The notes: generated by a model not told the origin, from the sequence alone. Shown: positions 1-9,541, counted from the first letter of the stretch. The stretch is 64,000 nucleotides of DNA from an uncultured Clostridia bacterium (GCA_937896665.1 CALBNS010000040.1:1-64000); one strand, 5' to 3'. Made by a program: numbers and translations.

Positions 1-1
1 A

Positions 2-1183
2 ACGGCACTTTATTACATTGTAGATGGGAATTCTGCATGGCAATTATTGCATTACATTAATTGGATTCCATTGCTAAATGTAAATGACGTTTTTCGTTTT
101 TTTATTCATTTGAAAATTCTACAGACTCCAATTAGTTATATCGTCATTTCATTTGTGGTCATTGCAGGAATTATATTTGTATTTTGGATACGAAATTTGC
201 AGATGTTTGGATCTGATAAGTGGAGTGGGAGATTGAAATATAGACAAACATCTTGGAATAAAAAGGGAAGTATACCGACCCCAAATATTCTTACTCATGA
301 GGGGTATCGATTATTCATTGAGCAACGAGCAATTCTTTTGATTTTCTTACTTATCATGATTGAAGTGTGGGTGTACACACAAAAGCCCACTACAATTGGT
401 TCAGAAGAATATTATTACAAAAGCTATATGCAACAACTGCAGGGAGATGTGACAGAGAAAACAGAACAGTATATTTCGAAAGAAGCAGAACGTTTGCAGA
501 GTTTTGAACAGATATTATCAGAGGCTCAGACAAAATATGAAAATGAAGAAATATCGGGTGAGGAACTGAATGCAGTTAGTAATTATGTATATAAAAATAC
601 CCTTTCCAAGAGTAGTTTCGAACGAGTGAATCAATATTATGAGTATGCCCGGGAGAAAGATGTGGCAATGGTGTATGATACAGGGTATCTGAATCTCTTA
701 GGACATGGAAATGGAGGAAAGAAAGAAATCTGTATACAGATTTTATTGATACTTATATTTCAAGTATTGCTATTTGCAAACTATTTCTGTATAGAGTATG
801 AAACAGGAATGAATAAAATAGTACATACATTGCCATGTGGACGAAGGAAACTTACTAATATAAGAATCGGAATAGCGTTAGGTACGACAATCTTGTTGTC
901 TGTGATTGTCAATATTTTCGATTTTTTATATCAAAACCAATATTATGGTTTTGCAAATTGGTCAGAAAAGGTGGCTACAATACCTTTATTAGCAACAAGT
1001 ATATTTGCAGAGACATCTATCCTGGGATATCTTGTTATTATGTACGGAATACGTTTGTTATTTGTACTCATAAGTATGGTGGTTCTGATTGTAGCAGCAA
1101 AGAAAAGAAAACATACAATGCAGGTATCTGCAATAATATTAGGAATGTTTGGTTTGCCAATCCTGTTGTATATTTTGAATTAA
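2..1183 (+). CDS. ABC-2-type transporter permease, 5' end outside window
   Basis: The frame is open from base 2 with no stop upstream, so the gene begins outside the window; 393 residues are visible. It has a hydrophobic segment near residues 45-65, another near 110-125, a long charged loop rich in Glu and Gln (about 130-240), and several membrane segments in the last 150 residues. The stretch YETGM followed by LPCGRR resembles the conserved E-x-G...P-x-GR signature of ABC-2 permeases, which form the membrane channel of exporters. It precedes two lipoproteins, an ABC ATPase and a second permease with the same kind of motif, so it is probably a subunit of the same exporter. The substrate is unknown. 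A TTG at 47 is an internal codon rather than the real start. Confidence 0.7.
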   Translation, partial: TALYYIVDGNSAWQLLHYINWIPLLNVNDVFRFFIHLKILQTPISYIVISFVVIAGIIFVFWIRNLQMFGSDKWSGRLKYRQTSWNKKGSIPTPNILTHEGYRLFIEQRAILLIFLLIMIEVWVYTQKPTTIGSEEYYYKSYMQQLQGDVTEKTEQYISKEAERLQSFEQILSEAQTKYENEEISGEELNAVSNYVYKNTLSKSSFERVNQYYEYAREKDVAMVYDTGYLNLLGHGNGGKKEICIQILLILIFQVLLFANYFCIEYETGMNKIVHTLPCGRRKLTNIRIGIALGTTILLSVIVNIFDFLYQNQYYGFANWSEKVATIPLLATSIFAETSILGYLVIMYGIRLLFVLISMVVLIVAAKKRKHTMQVSAIILGMFGLPILLYILN

Positions 1184-1207
1184 TATTATAATAAGAAGTA
1201 GAAATGC

Positions 1208-1228
1208 TCACAGTACATTGTACTGTGA
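1208..1228. promoter_or_regulatory. Perfect 9-bp inverted repeat before the first lipoprotein gene
   Basis: TCACAGTAC, a 3-base spacer ATT, then GTACTGTGA form a perfect dyad between the permease gene and the lipoprotein gene, 29 bases before the ATG. No T-run follows, so it does not look like an intrinsic terminator. It could be an operator or a short mRNA hairpin. No regulator gene is visible in this part of the window. Confidence 0.5.
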
Positions 1229-1257
1229 CCGTATGGTGCTGTGTGGGAGGAGTTTAG

Positions 1258-2430
1258 ATGAAAAATAAGAAATTATGGATGTCGGTTTTCATGGTAAGTT
1301 TAATTGCTGCAATTCTAACCACAGGATGCAGTGGAAGCCGTTTCCGATTTACAGAATCCGATGAGTGGCGCACAAAATGGCAGACATCGATAACGACGAG
1401 GGATGTTGTTCCATATCAAAAAGGATTCTATTATAGGAATCCAAATAATCGTTTTTGTTATTATGATATCGATTCGGAGCAGGAGTTGATACTGTGTAAT
1501 AAAAACGGATGTGATCACAAAAGTAAAGATTGCTTTGCAGATATGACAGGTTTTGACCTCCCAATTATACATGATGATAAAATCTACTTTATAGAATCAG
1601 AAAATAAGGTAATCAGTGCGAATCCGGATAATACAGGCAGAAAGAAGAGTTTCACGATTTTAGAGGATTTGCAAGAGGAAGGGGCATCGGTGACAGTATA
1701 TGATATGCTTGCATCTCAAAATTACCTTTTTTGTTATCTTACAATTATGATACATAATGAGAATGGTGCTTTAGATACATACGAAAAGCGACTTTATGCA
1801 ATTGATTGGAAAACACATAAAGAGGAATTGATAATAGCGTTGGATTATGATTCGGATATGATAGAAATGATATCAGCGTGTGATGATGTAATCTATTATC
1901 AGTGTACAAATAATCTGAATGAATTTTTCTCGTCAGCAGGAGAAATTACTTTGGAACAGTATCAGGAGGCAGAACGTAGCTATTATGCCAAAGTATATCG
2001 TAGGGATATAAAGGAGGAACAGTCTGAGTTAGTAAAAGAAATAAGCAATGGGTTTGTAATAATAGCTAATGACGATAGTGGCGTTATCTATACTCAATTT
2101 GCAGGTACTGGCTATTATGATGCGAAAAGTTTGATTTGTTACCAGTCTTCAGATGGAACAGAGAAGGAAATAATACGGACTGAGGGTACAAAAGTTCTGC
2201 AATGTAATCTGAAGGATTCGGAGTTGATAGGGGTGAGACATTATCCCTCAAAAAAAGTTGAACTCTATGATATCTATACCTTGCAGAAGGTGCCGGTAGA
2301 ATGGGAGCAAGAAGAACAGGCATTTAGTGCATGGAAGGTTCCAGGAGGATTTGCAGTGCCGAAGGAATTACCAGAAGAAGGTGCAATAAGGGAATATGGT
2401 ATGGAATGGAAGGTACTTCAATTACCATAG
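1258..2430 (+). CDS. Lipoprotein with Cys/His motif and probable beta-propeller
   Basis: A 390-residue secreted lipoprotein. Residues 1-24 form a signal peptide ending in the lipobox TTGC, with Cys24 as the lipidation site. The mature part is rich in short beta-strand-like repeats with Tyr and Asp (YYDIDSE, IYYQC, VYRRDIK), as in propeller lipoproteins of gut clostridia (DUF5050-like). A conspicuous motif C80-x4-C85-x-H87-x4-C92 could bind a metal or form disulfides. The gene has a GGAGG site 7-8 bases before the ATG and lies inside an exporter locus, followed after 34 bases by a second lipoprotein. The molecular function is not known; a surface sensing or accessory role for the transporter is an inference. 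Confidence 0.6.
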   Translation: MKNKKLWMSVFMVSLIAAILTTGCSGSRFRFTESDEWRTKWQTSITTRDVVPYQKGFYYRNPNNRFCYYDIDSEQELILCNKNGCDHKSKDCFADMTGFDLPIIHDDKIYFIESENKVISANPDNTGRKKSFTILEDLQEEGASVTVYDMLASQNYLFCYLTIMIHNENGALDTYEKRLYAIDWKTHKEELIIALDYDSDMIEMISACDDVIYYQCTNNLNEFFSSAGEITLEQYQEAERSYYAKVYRRDIKEEQSELVKEISNGFVIIANDDSGVIYTQFAGTGYYDAKSLICYQSSDGTEKEIIRTEGTKVLQCNLKDSELIGVRHYPSKKVELYDIYTLQKVPVEWEQEEQAFSAWKVPGGFAVPKELPEEGAIREYGMEWKVLQLP

Positions 2431-2464
2431 ATAGTTTTTAATAAAGTATAAGGGGATTAAATTT

Positions 2465-3895
2465 ATGAGAAAGAGAAGAATTAGCATTGTGTGTCTGATT
2501 GTTTGTTTGCTGTGTAGTGTAGTTTCTGGTTGTGAACAAACAGAAGTAAAAAAGAGTGACCAGAATAAAATAATCTGGTGTGTTGCGGGAGTACTTGGTT
2601 TCAATACGAATGAAGATGTATCAAGGCACCAGGAAAAGCTTAATGAGGTGCTGGCTGAACAAGGTTTCCCGTATCTGGTGGAAATTCAGGTCATTGCTCC
2701 ATCCGCAGGAGGCTTTTCAGAAAAACAACAAAAACAGATAGAGCAAAGTGATATTATCACAATGCAGAATCAATTAGATGAAGAAGCGAATAATGTTCTT
2801 TCTACATTAGAGGAAAGTATAGAAGCGGGAATATTTGAGCCTCTAGGTGATATGATAAAAACAGAATCAGGTGAAGCATTGTTGGCAAATCAATTACTAG
2901 GATTGGCTCTGAAGACAGGACAGATTGATAACGAACAATGGCTTTTACCCACATCGGTTCCTGTTTTAAAAGGTTCATCATTAATGATTCGAAAAGATTT
3001 GTGGGAAAAAGCTGGTATGACACAAGAGGATGTTGTACCGACCTTTGATAAATGTGATGAATTATTTGAAAAAATATATAATGCGAATAATCAGAAACCA
3101 TTTCTCTATTTTAGTGCAATGCAGAATGAAGGAAGGGTAAATGGAACAAAGATTGTACTACCGGAATTTCTGGCTGAGATACAGAATTCTTCAGCAGACT
3201 TGCTCGATCCGATGACAGCCGGGACGGCAATCATGGTGAAAAATGGAAGTGACAAGAAAGTAGAAAATCTTATTGAGACATCAGAGTTTGAAGAGATTAT
3301 GGATGCATGGACAAGATATATGGAGAAGGGATATGTAAGTGTAGAAAGTGTCTTGGAAGCACCGGTTAAAATGTATAACTCTCTTTCTATAGAGATGCAG
3401 CAGTTCACAATTGGTGCAGAAGAATATGTAGTGCCGAAAGCACAGAATTATGTATGTTACTCCACTCTGCTCTCCGCCCGTCCGATGAAGCCTTTTGTGG
3501 GAATTAGCTCAAAGAGCGATAAAAGGGAAGAAGCATTATCTGTGATTGCAAAGGCAATCGAATATCAGATTGATTACTCAGTCAATGAAGAAGGGGAAAA
3601 ATCAGGATATAATCTGTGCTTCTGTAGTGATATGAGTCCGGAAATGGAGAAAAAATCCTTAGAAATTGCAAATGCTTCACCAGAATTTGTATCACAGTAT
3701 GCACTGCTTACTTTAGATATGCCTGAGATTCAGGACGTAAACAAGGTGTTCAAAAAGTATTGTTTTGAGGATGAAGAAGATGTTAGGGAATGTTATTTTT
3801 CTGAAGAGAACAATGATTGGTTAGAACAATTAAGAGAACGGTTAGAAAAGGCCGGAATAAAGAAAATATTACAGGAATTAAACGGGCGTTCATGA
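2465..3895 (+). CDS. Extracellular solute-binding-like lipoprotein
   Basis: A 476-residue lipoprotein with an N-terminal signal peptide and lipobox VSGC (Cys23). The fold implied by the sequence (early strand IIWCVAG, then KLNEVLAEQGFPY, and a late segment resembling an aromatic-rich binding lobe) resembles family 1 substrate-binding proteins. Such proteins usually deliver sugars or oligopeptides to importers, but the membrane genes here are ABC-2 exporter types and no MalF/MalG-like permease is present. It may act as a receptor for the substrate of the neighbouring system. The gap to the ATPase gene is only 13 bases, which supports one transcript. Family assignment is moderately secure; ligand unknown. 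Confidence 0.6.
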   Translation: MRKRRISIVCLIVCLLCSVVSGCEQTEVKKSDQNKIIWCVAGVLGFNTNEDVSRHQEKLNEVLAEQGFPYLVEIQVIAPSAGGFSEKQQKQIEQSDIITMQNQLDEEANNVLSTLEESIEAGIFEPLGDMIKTESGEALLANQLLGLALKTGQIDNEQWLLPTSVPVLKGSSLMIRKDLWEKAGMTQEDVVPTFDKCDELFEKIYNANNQKPFLYFSAMQNEGRVNGTKIVLPEFLAEIQNSSADLLDPMTAGTAIMVKNGSDKKVENLIETSEFEEIMDAWTRYMEKGYVSVESVLEAPVKMYNSLSIEMQQFTIGAEEYVVPKAQNYVCYSTLLSARPMKPFVGISSKSDKREEALSVIAKAIEYQIDYSVNEEGEKSGYNLCFCSDMSPEMEKKSLEIANASPEFVSQYALLTLDMPEIQDVNKVFKKYCFEDEEDVRECYFSEENNDWLEQLRERLEKAGIKKILQELNGRS

Positions 3896-3908
3896 CAGGG
3901 GGGATTAG

Positions 3909-4802
3909 ATGAGGCCGGAACTAAGCTTAGAGCATGTAGTAAAACGATATGGGAAAATTACAGCTCTTCAAGATGTCAGCTTTACTTTTACCCCTGGCAT
4001 TTATGGAATTTTAGGACCAAATGGAGCAGGGAAAAGTACGCTGATGAAGATTCTGACATATACGATTGAAAGTGACTCAGGAATCGTAACTTATGCGGGA
4101 AAAGATATTAAGAATATGGGTAGTTCATACCGTGAATTAATAGGTTATATGCCTCAGCAGCAAGGTGTATATGAAACATTTACAGCGAAAAGATTTTTGA
4201 GTTATATGGCATCTTTAAAAGGGATTCCTCCAAAAGCAGCCGAGACTGAGATTCACAAGGCATTGCGACTTGTGCATTTGGAAGATGTGGCGGGGCAAAA
4301 GCTGGGAACTTTTTCAGGAGGCATGAAACAGAGGATTCTGATTGCTCAGGCAATACTTGGTAATCCGAAAATATTGATATTTGATGAACCGACAGCGGGA
4401 CTTGACCCGAAAGAACGGATTCGTATTCGAAATATGATATCGCAGATTGCGCTAGATAATATTGTCCTGATTACAACTCATGTTGTCTCTGATATTGAAT
4501 TCATAGCGAAAGATATTTTGATCATGAAAAAGGGATGTTTACTCGGATGTCAGACACCGGCACAGTGGCTGAAGACTTTGGAAGGTAAGATTTTTGAAAT
4601 CTCTGTTGGGGAGGAAGAGTTAGAAACAATTCAAAATCAATATCTGGTCTGTAACATACGCAGAGATGAGAATGAGAAGATATGGGTACGGGTCATTTCG
4701 GATGAGATTATAGAGGGAAATGATACGGTGGCAGTTTCACCGACTTTGGAAGATTTATACCTCTTTTTATTTGAAGAGGAAGGTGAAGCTCATGTGGTAT
4801 GA
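3909..4802 (+). CDS. ABC transporter ATP-binding protein
   Basis: A 297-residue cytoplasmic ATPase that would power the adjacent permeases. All motifs are present: Walker A GPNGAGKST (36-44), Q-loop in MPQQQG (81-86), signature FSGGM (135-139), Walker B ILIFDE (155-160), D-loop AGLD and switch His191. The C-terminal 80 residues after the nucleotide-binding domain are typical of exporter ATPases of the CcmA/DRA type. The ribosome site AGGGGGG lies just upstream. Its last 11 bases overlap the start of the following permease gene, indicating translational coupling. The substrate cannot be deduced. Confidence 0.92.
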   Translation: MRPELSLEHVVKRYGKITALQDVSFTFTPGIYGILGPNGAGKSTLMKILTYTIESDSGIVTYAGKDIKNMGSSYRELIGYMPQQQGVYETFTAKRFLSYMASLKGIPPKAAETEIHKALRLVHLEDVAGQKLGTFSGGMKQRILIAQAILGNPKILIFDEPTAGLDPKERIRIRNMISQIALDNIVLITTHVVSDIEFIAKDILIMKKGCLLGCQTPAQWLKTLEGKIFEISVGEEELETIQNQYLVCNIRRDENEKIWVRVISDEIIEGNDTVAVSPTLEDLYLFLFEEEGEAHVV

Positions 4803-6879
4803 ATGTAAGAAAATCATTGTAAAAAAGAATATATATCTCGTTGTGGCAGCAATTATAGCTAATTTTCTGGTTTTGTCATTGTCTGCAGCAGATTCGAATC
4901 ATATATTGCAGCCAAAGATTTACCGGCAGATTTTTGATGAAATGAAAGGGATGACAAATCAGCAGAAATATGAGCATTTGAAAGAACTTTCCGAAGATAA
5001 AGAGAGTTTGAATACACTTGAGGATTACCAGAAACAGGAATTGTTAGTTGCAATAAGCGGATATGCAGAGACCGTTGCTGAATATGAGGAATATTTGAAT
5101 ACTATGGAAGAAAACATGGAACAACGTGTTTCTATATCAAGTGGTGATGACACATTTTTTCACAAAAATGCGAGAAAGATGCTGAATGTCTATCGCTCAT
5201 TGCGGGGGACAGAGGTATCCTTTGAGTCTTATCAGGGGATTGAACTAGCAGATGTTCCGATTACTAATATTATGATACTTTTTTTAGTTGTATTTTTCAG
5301 CATAGAAGCATTAGCTTCAGAAAATGAGGATGGCTTACTTACAATTCTACGATGCTGCAAAAAAGGAAGACGCGATCTGCTTTTCAACAAAATACTTGCA
5401 CTAGGAATAGTTGCTCTATTTGTGTCAGGACTGTTTATGCTTGAGAACCTGTTATTTGGCTCTATCGTGTATGGACTTGGAGATTTGACAAGACCATTGC
5501 AGTCCCTTCCAGGATTTGCAGGATGCCCTCTTAGGATATCAATCATTACCTTTTTGGTTCTGGTATGGATTTTAAAAACGATGGCATTAATTCTGTCACA
5601 ACTCTTTGTATTGTTGTTGCTCGTGCATACTTATCAGATGCCTGTAGTGTTGTGTGGCTGTATTGCCGTGGGCGGCATTGGGTATATGTGTTATTCTGGA
5701 ATCCATGTGCAGTCAGGAGCAGCTATACTGCACTATGTGAACCCGGAGGCACTTTTAAAGGCAGTTCCATTGTTGAATAGTGAAGTGAATTTAAATATAT
5801 TTGGAATGCCTGTTAGTCCATTGACGGTTGCTATAGCTGCATTTGCTTTTGTATATTTATTGATGTTTGGTTGTACGATACATAGATTTCAACAGAGTAG
5901 AGAAGCAAGTACAATTCCATTATTATGGAAGCGAAGAAAAAAGGAAAGACGCTATGTAGCGAGTGTCCTCTGTGGGGAGGTCTATAAGCTTTTCGTCACG
6001 AAGAAGGCCCTTTGGGGGCTGATATTCGTAATGGTAATTCAGCTTTTTTTCTGTTTAGATACATCTAGGCTTAAAACACCACAAGAAAATTGTGAGAATT
6101 ATTTGCTGACGGAGTTGTATGGAGAAGCAGGAGCAGAGCAGGATGCATGGATTCGAAAAGAGTTGATACGTCAGGATTTGCTGAGTCAGGAAACCGGATA
6201 TGCTCTTGAAAAAGAAGTCTTGGAACAAAGAATTGTACCGTTACAGGAACACCTAAGAATTGTCAAAGAAGGGGCAGGACATGCACAATACATTCATCAG
6301 ATAGGATATGAAAAATTGTTCGGTATTGGAGCACGTATTCATGATCATAGAAATACAATGCTATTTGTTTCACTTCTTGTCTGTGCGTTAAGCACCTATG
6401 TTACAATGGAGCAAACTGGTAATATGAAGGCGTTAATTGAGCCGACAAAAGCGGGATGGAAACAGGTTCGGAAGAAAAAGGAGGTGCTTGCAGTTGTTTT
6501 TTCATGTATAGCAATGATTATTATATGGATTCCGGATTTTGTCAGATTGTTCCATACATACCAATTAAAAGATTGGAATGCGCCAATGAACTGGCTTTTA
6601 TCTTTTCATGAGTTTCCAAATGAAGTTACAATCGGTGTGTACTTGATCATGCTTGTGATTGTGCGAATTCTGGGAGCGGTTGTGACAGGGCTTCTGATGG
6701 TTTGGATTTCTGAAAAGAGCAGTAATAATGCAATGGCATTTGGAGTAAGTGCCTTTGTCTTTCTTGTACCTGCGATATTGACTATGCTGCATGTCCCATA
6801 TGTAGAAGGGTTTACATTTTCAGGATTATTGGATGGCAATGTTTTCCTTCAAGGTCTGTTCCGTATTTTGTATAGATAA
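4792..6879 (+). CDS. ABC-2-type transporter permease
   Basis: A 695-residue multi-spanning membrane protein. I start it at the ATG at 4792, which has a GAGGAAGGTG ribosome site and overlaps the ATPase gene by 11 bases; an upstream in-frame ATG at 4720 would lie deep within the ATPase gene and lacks such a site. It looks like two permease halves in tandem: a first set of membrane spans after the motif SENEDGLLTIL...KKGRR (an ABC-2 hallmark), then a second half starting near residue 395 with a new N-terminal anchor, a soluble loop, and five or six more spans. Paired with the ATPase it could form a complete exporter; the partial gene at the window start may be a further subunit. The locus ends at a strong terminator. 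Confidence 0.8.
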   Translation: MWYECKKIIVKKNIYLVVAAIIANFLVLSLSAADSNHILQPKIYRQIFDEMKGMTNQQKYEHLKELSEDKESLNTLEDYQKQELLVAISGYAETVAEYEEYLNTMEENMEQRVSISSGDDTFFHKNARKMLNVYRSLRGTEVSFESYQGIELADVPITNIMILFLVVFFSIEALASENEDGLLTILRCCKKGRRDLLFNKILALGIVALFVSGLFMLENLLFGSIVYGLGDLTRPLQSLPGFAGCPLRISIITFLVLVWILKTMALILSQLFVLLLLVHTYQMPVVLCGCIAVGGIGYMCYSGIHVQSGAAILHYVNPEALLKAVPLLNSEVNLNIFGMPVSPLTVAIAAFAFVYLLMFGCTIHRFQQSREASTIPLLWKRRKKERRYVASVLCGEVYKLFVTKKALWGLIFVMVIQLFFCLDTSRLKTPQENCENYLLTELYGEAGAEQDAWIRKELIRQDLLSQETGYALEKEVLEQRIVPLQEHLRIVKEGAGHAQYIHQIGYEKLFGIGARIHDHRNTMLFVSLLVCALSTYVTMEQTGNMKALIEPTKAGWKQVRKKKEVLAVVFSCIAMIIIWIPDFVRLFHTYQLKDWNAPMNWLLSFHEFPNEVTIGVYLIMLVIVRILGAVVTGLLMVWISEKSSNNAMAFGVSAFVFLVPAILTMLHVPYVEGFTFSGLLDGNVFLQGLFRILYR

Positions 6880-6889
6880 GTTTGTCAAG

Positions 6890-6936
6890 GGCAGAAAAAA
6901 TCCCTCAGTCTCAAACTGAGGGATGTAATTTCTGCC
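6890..6936. terminator. Bidirectional terminator between convergent operons
   Basis: The stem ATCCCTCAGT / ACTGAGGGAT (6900-6909 and 6915-6924, 5-base loop) is enclosed by a second perfect stem GGCAGAAA / TTTCTGCC (6890-6897 and 6929-6936). It lies between the convergent ABC locus and the dlt-like operon and has A-rich and T-rich flanks within the element, so it can serve both strands. Confidence 0.85.
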
Positions 6937-6945
6937 TGGCGCCTG

Positions 6946-7926
6946 TTAGTTATTTGTATTATTTTGATTATTATCAGATCGTCCAACAATGAGCTCGAAT
7001 TTCTTTAATGATTTATCCCATTTATCATAGGTTTCATCCTCACGATGATCTTTTAAAATATCCATTTCTTCAAGATATTCAGAAAGGAATTGTGTTACCT
7101 TGACAGCACCGGTATAGTTCAGATGATCTCCTTTGTCTCGTGTATCTTTATCCCAGTTAATCTGTATGGTATCGTTTTCGAGGTTTAAATCTACATATTC
7201 ACAGTTGAGTTCCTCTGCTAGAGCCTGGATTGCATTATGTCTTTTATAGTTCCAGTTCACCGTACTTGGTGTACTCCATAAAATGAATCGCACATTGTTC
7301 TCGTCACAGATTTCTTTTATTTCTTTCACGTATCTTTTATTTATACTGTGAATCTCGGCCATGCCTTTATTTGGCTTCATATGTTCCTTTTTCTGACTTG
7401 GGTTAATATCCACATTATAGCGATATCCTTTGTAGTCATCAGTCCATGTAAAATGTGTCTTGCTTCCTAATTTACTCCAATCCATGGATTTCCAATGATT
7501 GTGGTAGCGGAATACAGAGAAATAATTCGTAATTTTTTCAAGAGCAGCGTTTTCAATGTTAATCTTCCGAAAAATCGCATTTGTTTCCAAAATTACGACT
7601 TTAGGAGACTGTGTTTTCAATGATCTATTCAACAGTGTCTGTGTATATGCCAGATTTTGAGCACTGGTGCCACATACATAAGAGGTAAATCCCTTGTCCT
7701 TCCAAATCTGCATAGGGATAATAGAAGAGTAGGATTCACTGTCACCAAGAACAAGCACATCAATCGAATTTTCTTTTTCGCCAAGAATTCCATTAGCACT
7801 GGCCTCTTCAATTCCAAATTCCTGCGTATTGTTTCCTGGTGCAAATAGAATAGAAACTGCAATAAGTAATATAGCAAGTCCTGAGAGGAAAACAAGCGCA
7901 CTCAAAGTTCTTCTTATCTTAAACAT
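6946..7926 (-). CDS. DltD-like SGNH-family membrane-anchored protein
   Basis: A 326-residue protein with one N-terminal membrane anchor (about residues 8-29) and an extracytoplasmic domain. SGNH block I is visible as GDSES (61-65, nucleophile Ser63) and the catalytic Asp/His pair as GDHLN (Asp267, His268). In dlt systems DltD is an extracytoplasmic SGNH protein that helps pass the D-alanyl group to teichoic acids. This gene is the last of five in an operon with an adenylating enzyme, a PLP decarboxylase, a carrier protein and an MBOAT, so it is probably the final transferase or an esterase of that system. The ATG follows AGAAAGGAG. Similarity to DltD is functional and architectural; I cannot show close homology. 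Confidence 0.75.
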   Translation of the reverse strand: MFKIRRTLSALVFLSGLAILLIAVSILFAPGNNTQEFGIEEASANGILGEKENSIDVLVLGDSESYSSIIPMQIWKDKGFTSYVCGTSAQNLAYTQTLLNRSLKTQSPKVVILETNAIFRKINIENAALEKITNYFSVFRYHNHWKSMDWSKLGSKTHFTWTDDYKGYRYNVDINPSQKKEHMKPNKGMAEIHSINKRYVKEIKEICDENNVRFILWSTPSTVNWNYKRHNAIQALAEELNCEYVDLNLENDTIQINWDKDTRDKGDHLNYTGAVKVTQFLSEYLEEMDILKDHREDETYDKWDKSLKKFELIVGRSDNNQNNTNN

Positions 7927-7938
7927 GACTTCTCCTTT

Positions 7939-9540
7939 CTAAAATCCTGCATAGATTGGGTCTACCGGTACATATCCTGCACCATATGCACCAAAAATTA
8001 TGATAAATAAAATCAAAGCATACCAAATCAAAAATCTAACCACAATATTTCTCTTTGCAATACTCTGGCGAATCTTAATTCCCTTTTCCTGCAGGGAACT
8101 CACGATAAAAATTAATATTAAGGTGAGAAAAACTATTAGATAATCATATTTGTCCATACCTAATGTAAAAAGTGTGCCGTTGCGCAGTGTAACAGGAGTA
8201 AAATCTGTTACAATTTTACGCAACATCGCCATTCCCGCACTGAGCGTATTTGCACGGAAAAATAATTCACCAATGCAGATCAATATGACAGTACGGAACA
8301 CCTGAAAAGAGCGATAAGGTGTCTGGCTCCTTTGGATGTGAAGTTTTTCTGCCATTTTGATAGCAGTAGGTTCAATCATGCTTCCACCTAGAATTAAAAC
8401 AAAGTGATACATTCCAAAAAAGATATAATTCCATCCTGCACCGTGCCAGAGTCCGTTGCAGAACCATACGCAGAACAGTGCAATTGAGCCGGCAAGCAAT
8501 GGGCCAAAATGATTTCCGATTCGTTTTCTTGCCTTCAATGTCAGTTTTTTCAGTGGTTTTGACATGGATAATGGATAAAAAATATAATCTTTAAACCATG
8601 CCCCAAGAGTAATATGCCATCTTTTCCAAAATTCAGAAATTGTTTTGGACGAAAATGGTCTCTGAAAGTTTTCTGGGAGTATCGTTCCAAAAATCTGACC
8701 ACTGCCGAGTGCCACATCAATTGTACCTGAAAAATCCATATATAATTGCATCGTGTAACAAACTGCTCCAACTGCAATGACAAAGCCGTCATACTGCTCA
8801 TAGCCATTGAATACGGCTTCAATAAAGAGATTCAGTCGGTCTGCAATTACCATTTTTTTCATGATTCCGTAGAGAATCCGCTGTATGCCAAAAAGCAAAT
8901 TCTGATACCGAATCGGAGCCGCTTCCCAAAGTTGTTCGGCCGTATCGGTATATCGACAAATCGGACCTTCCATCATTTGAGGGAAGAATGCCATAAATAG
9001 TGCAAGTCTAAATAGGTTGCGGTCTGCCTGAATTTTTCTTCGATACACGTCAAAAATATAGGCAACCGCCTGCATCGTATAAAAAGAGATTCCTATCGGC
9101 AACAGAAACTTGGGAACATGCACAGTTACTGGAAGTCCAATGAATTTCAAAAGGTGTGCCATATTTGTCATAAAAAACGGAGTATACTTCAGTACAAGCA
9201 GGATTCCGATATGTAACGCCACGCCAAAGCCAACGATACCTCGCTGTCTGCTAAGATACCGGGTTTTGATTCCTTTTTTCTCTTCCCTTGGTGAAGCTGA
9301 CACGAGGCGGTCACACTCTCCCTGCACATCCGCCAACCATATGCCAATGTGATGCACAGAAAGCGTAGAAAACAATAAATATACAATCAGCTTACCACTG
9401 ACTGCCCAGAAAAATGCATAACTAGAGAGCAGCAGCACTACCCGGCGAAGCTTTTGTGGAAACAACGCATATAAAACGATGGTAACCGGTAAAAGAATCG
9501 CCATATATTGAAGTGAAAAATAGGATGCCAACGAAAACAT
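7939..9540 (-). CDS. MBOAT family O-acyltransferase, DltB-like
   Basis: A 533-residue polytopic membrane protein. The MBOAT signature is clear: FWKRWHITLG with His309, and NGLWHGAGWN with the invariant His366. DltB and AlgI are family members that move an acyl or aminoacyl group from a cytoplasmic carrier across the membrane to a polymer hydroxyl. I start it at the ATG whose A is base 9540, one base after the stop of the carrier protein gene and with GAGGAAG at the right distance; a start nine codons earlier would overlap the carrier gene and lacks support. Its place between carrier protein and SGNH protein matches the dltC-dltB-dltD functional chain. The acyl donor is presumably the neighbouring carrier. 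Confidence 0.88.
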   Translation of the reverse strand: MFSLASYFSLQYMAILLPVTIVLYALFPQKLRRVVLLLSSYAFFWAVSGKLIVYLLFSTLSVHHIGIWLADVQGECDRLVSASPREEKKGIKTRYLSRQRGIVGFGVALHIGILLVLKYTPFFMTNMAHLLKFIGLPVTVHVPKFLLPIGISFYTMQAVAYIFDVYRRKIQADRNLFRLALFMAFFPQMMEGPICRYTDTAEQLWEAAPIRYQNLLFGIQRILYGIMKKMVIADRLNLFIEAVFNGYEQYDGFVIAVGAVCYTMQLYMDFSGTIDVALGSGQIFGTILPENFQRPFSSKTISEFWKRWHITLGAWFKDYIFYPLSMSKPLKKLTLKARKRIGNHFGPLLAGSIALFCVWFCNGLWHGAGWNYIFFGMYHFVLILGGSMIEPTAIKMAEKLHIQRSQTPYRSFQVFRTVILICIGELFFRANTLSAGMAMLRKIVTDFTPVTLRNGTLFTLGMDKYDYLIVFLTLILIFIVSSLQEKGIKIRQSIAKRNIVVRFLIWYALILFIIIFGAYGAGYVPVDPIYAGF

Positions 9541-9541
9541 G

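Noticed and set aside
4720..4791. Longer N-terminus for the 695-residue permease
   Set aside because: It would overlap the ATPase gene by more than 80 bases and lacks a ribosome site; ATG 4792 has a good one.
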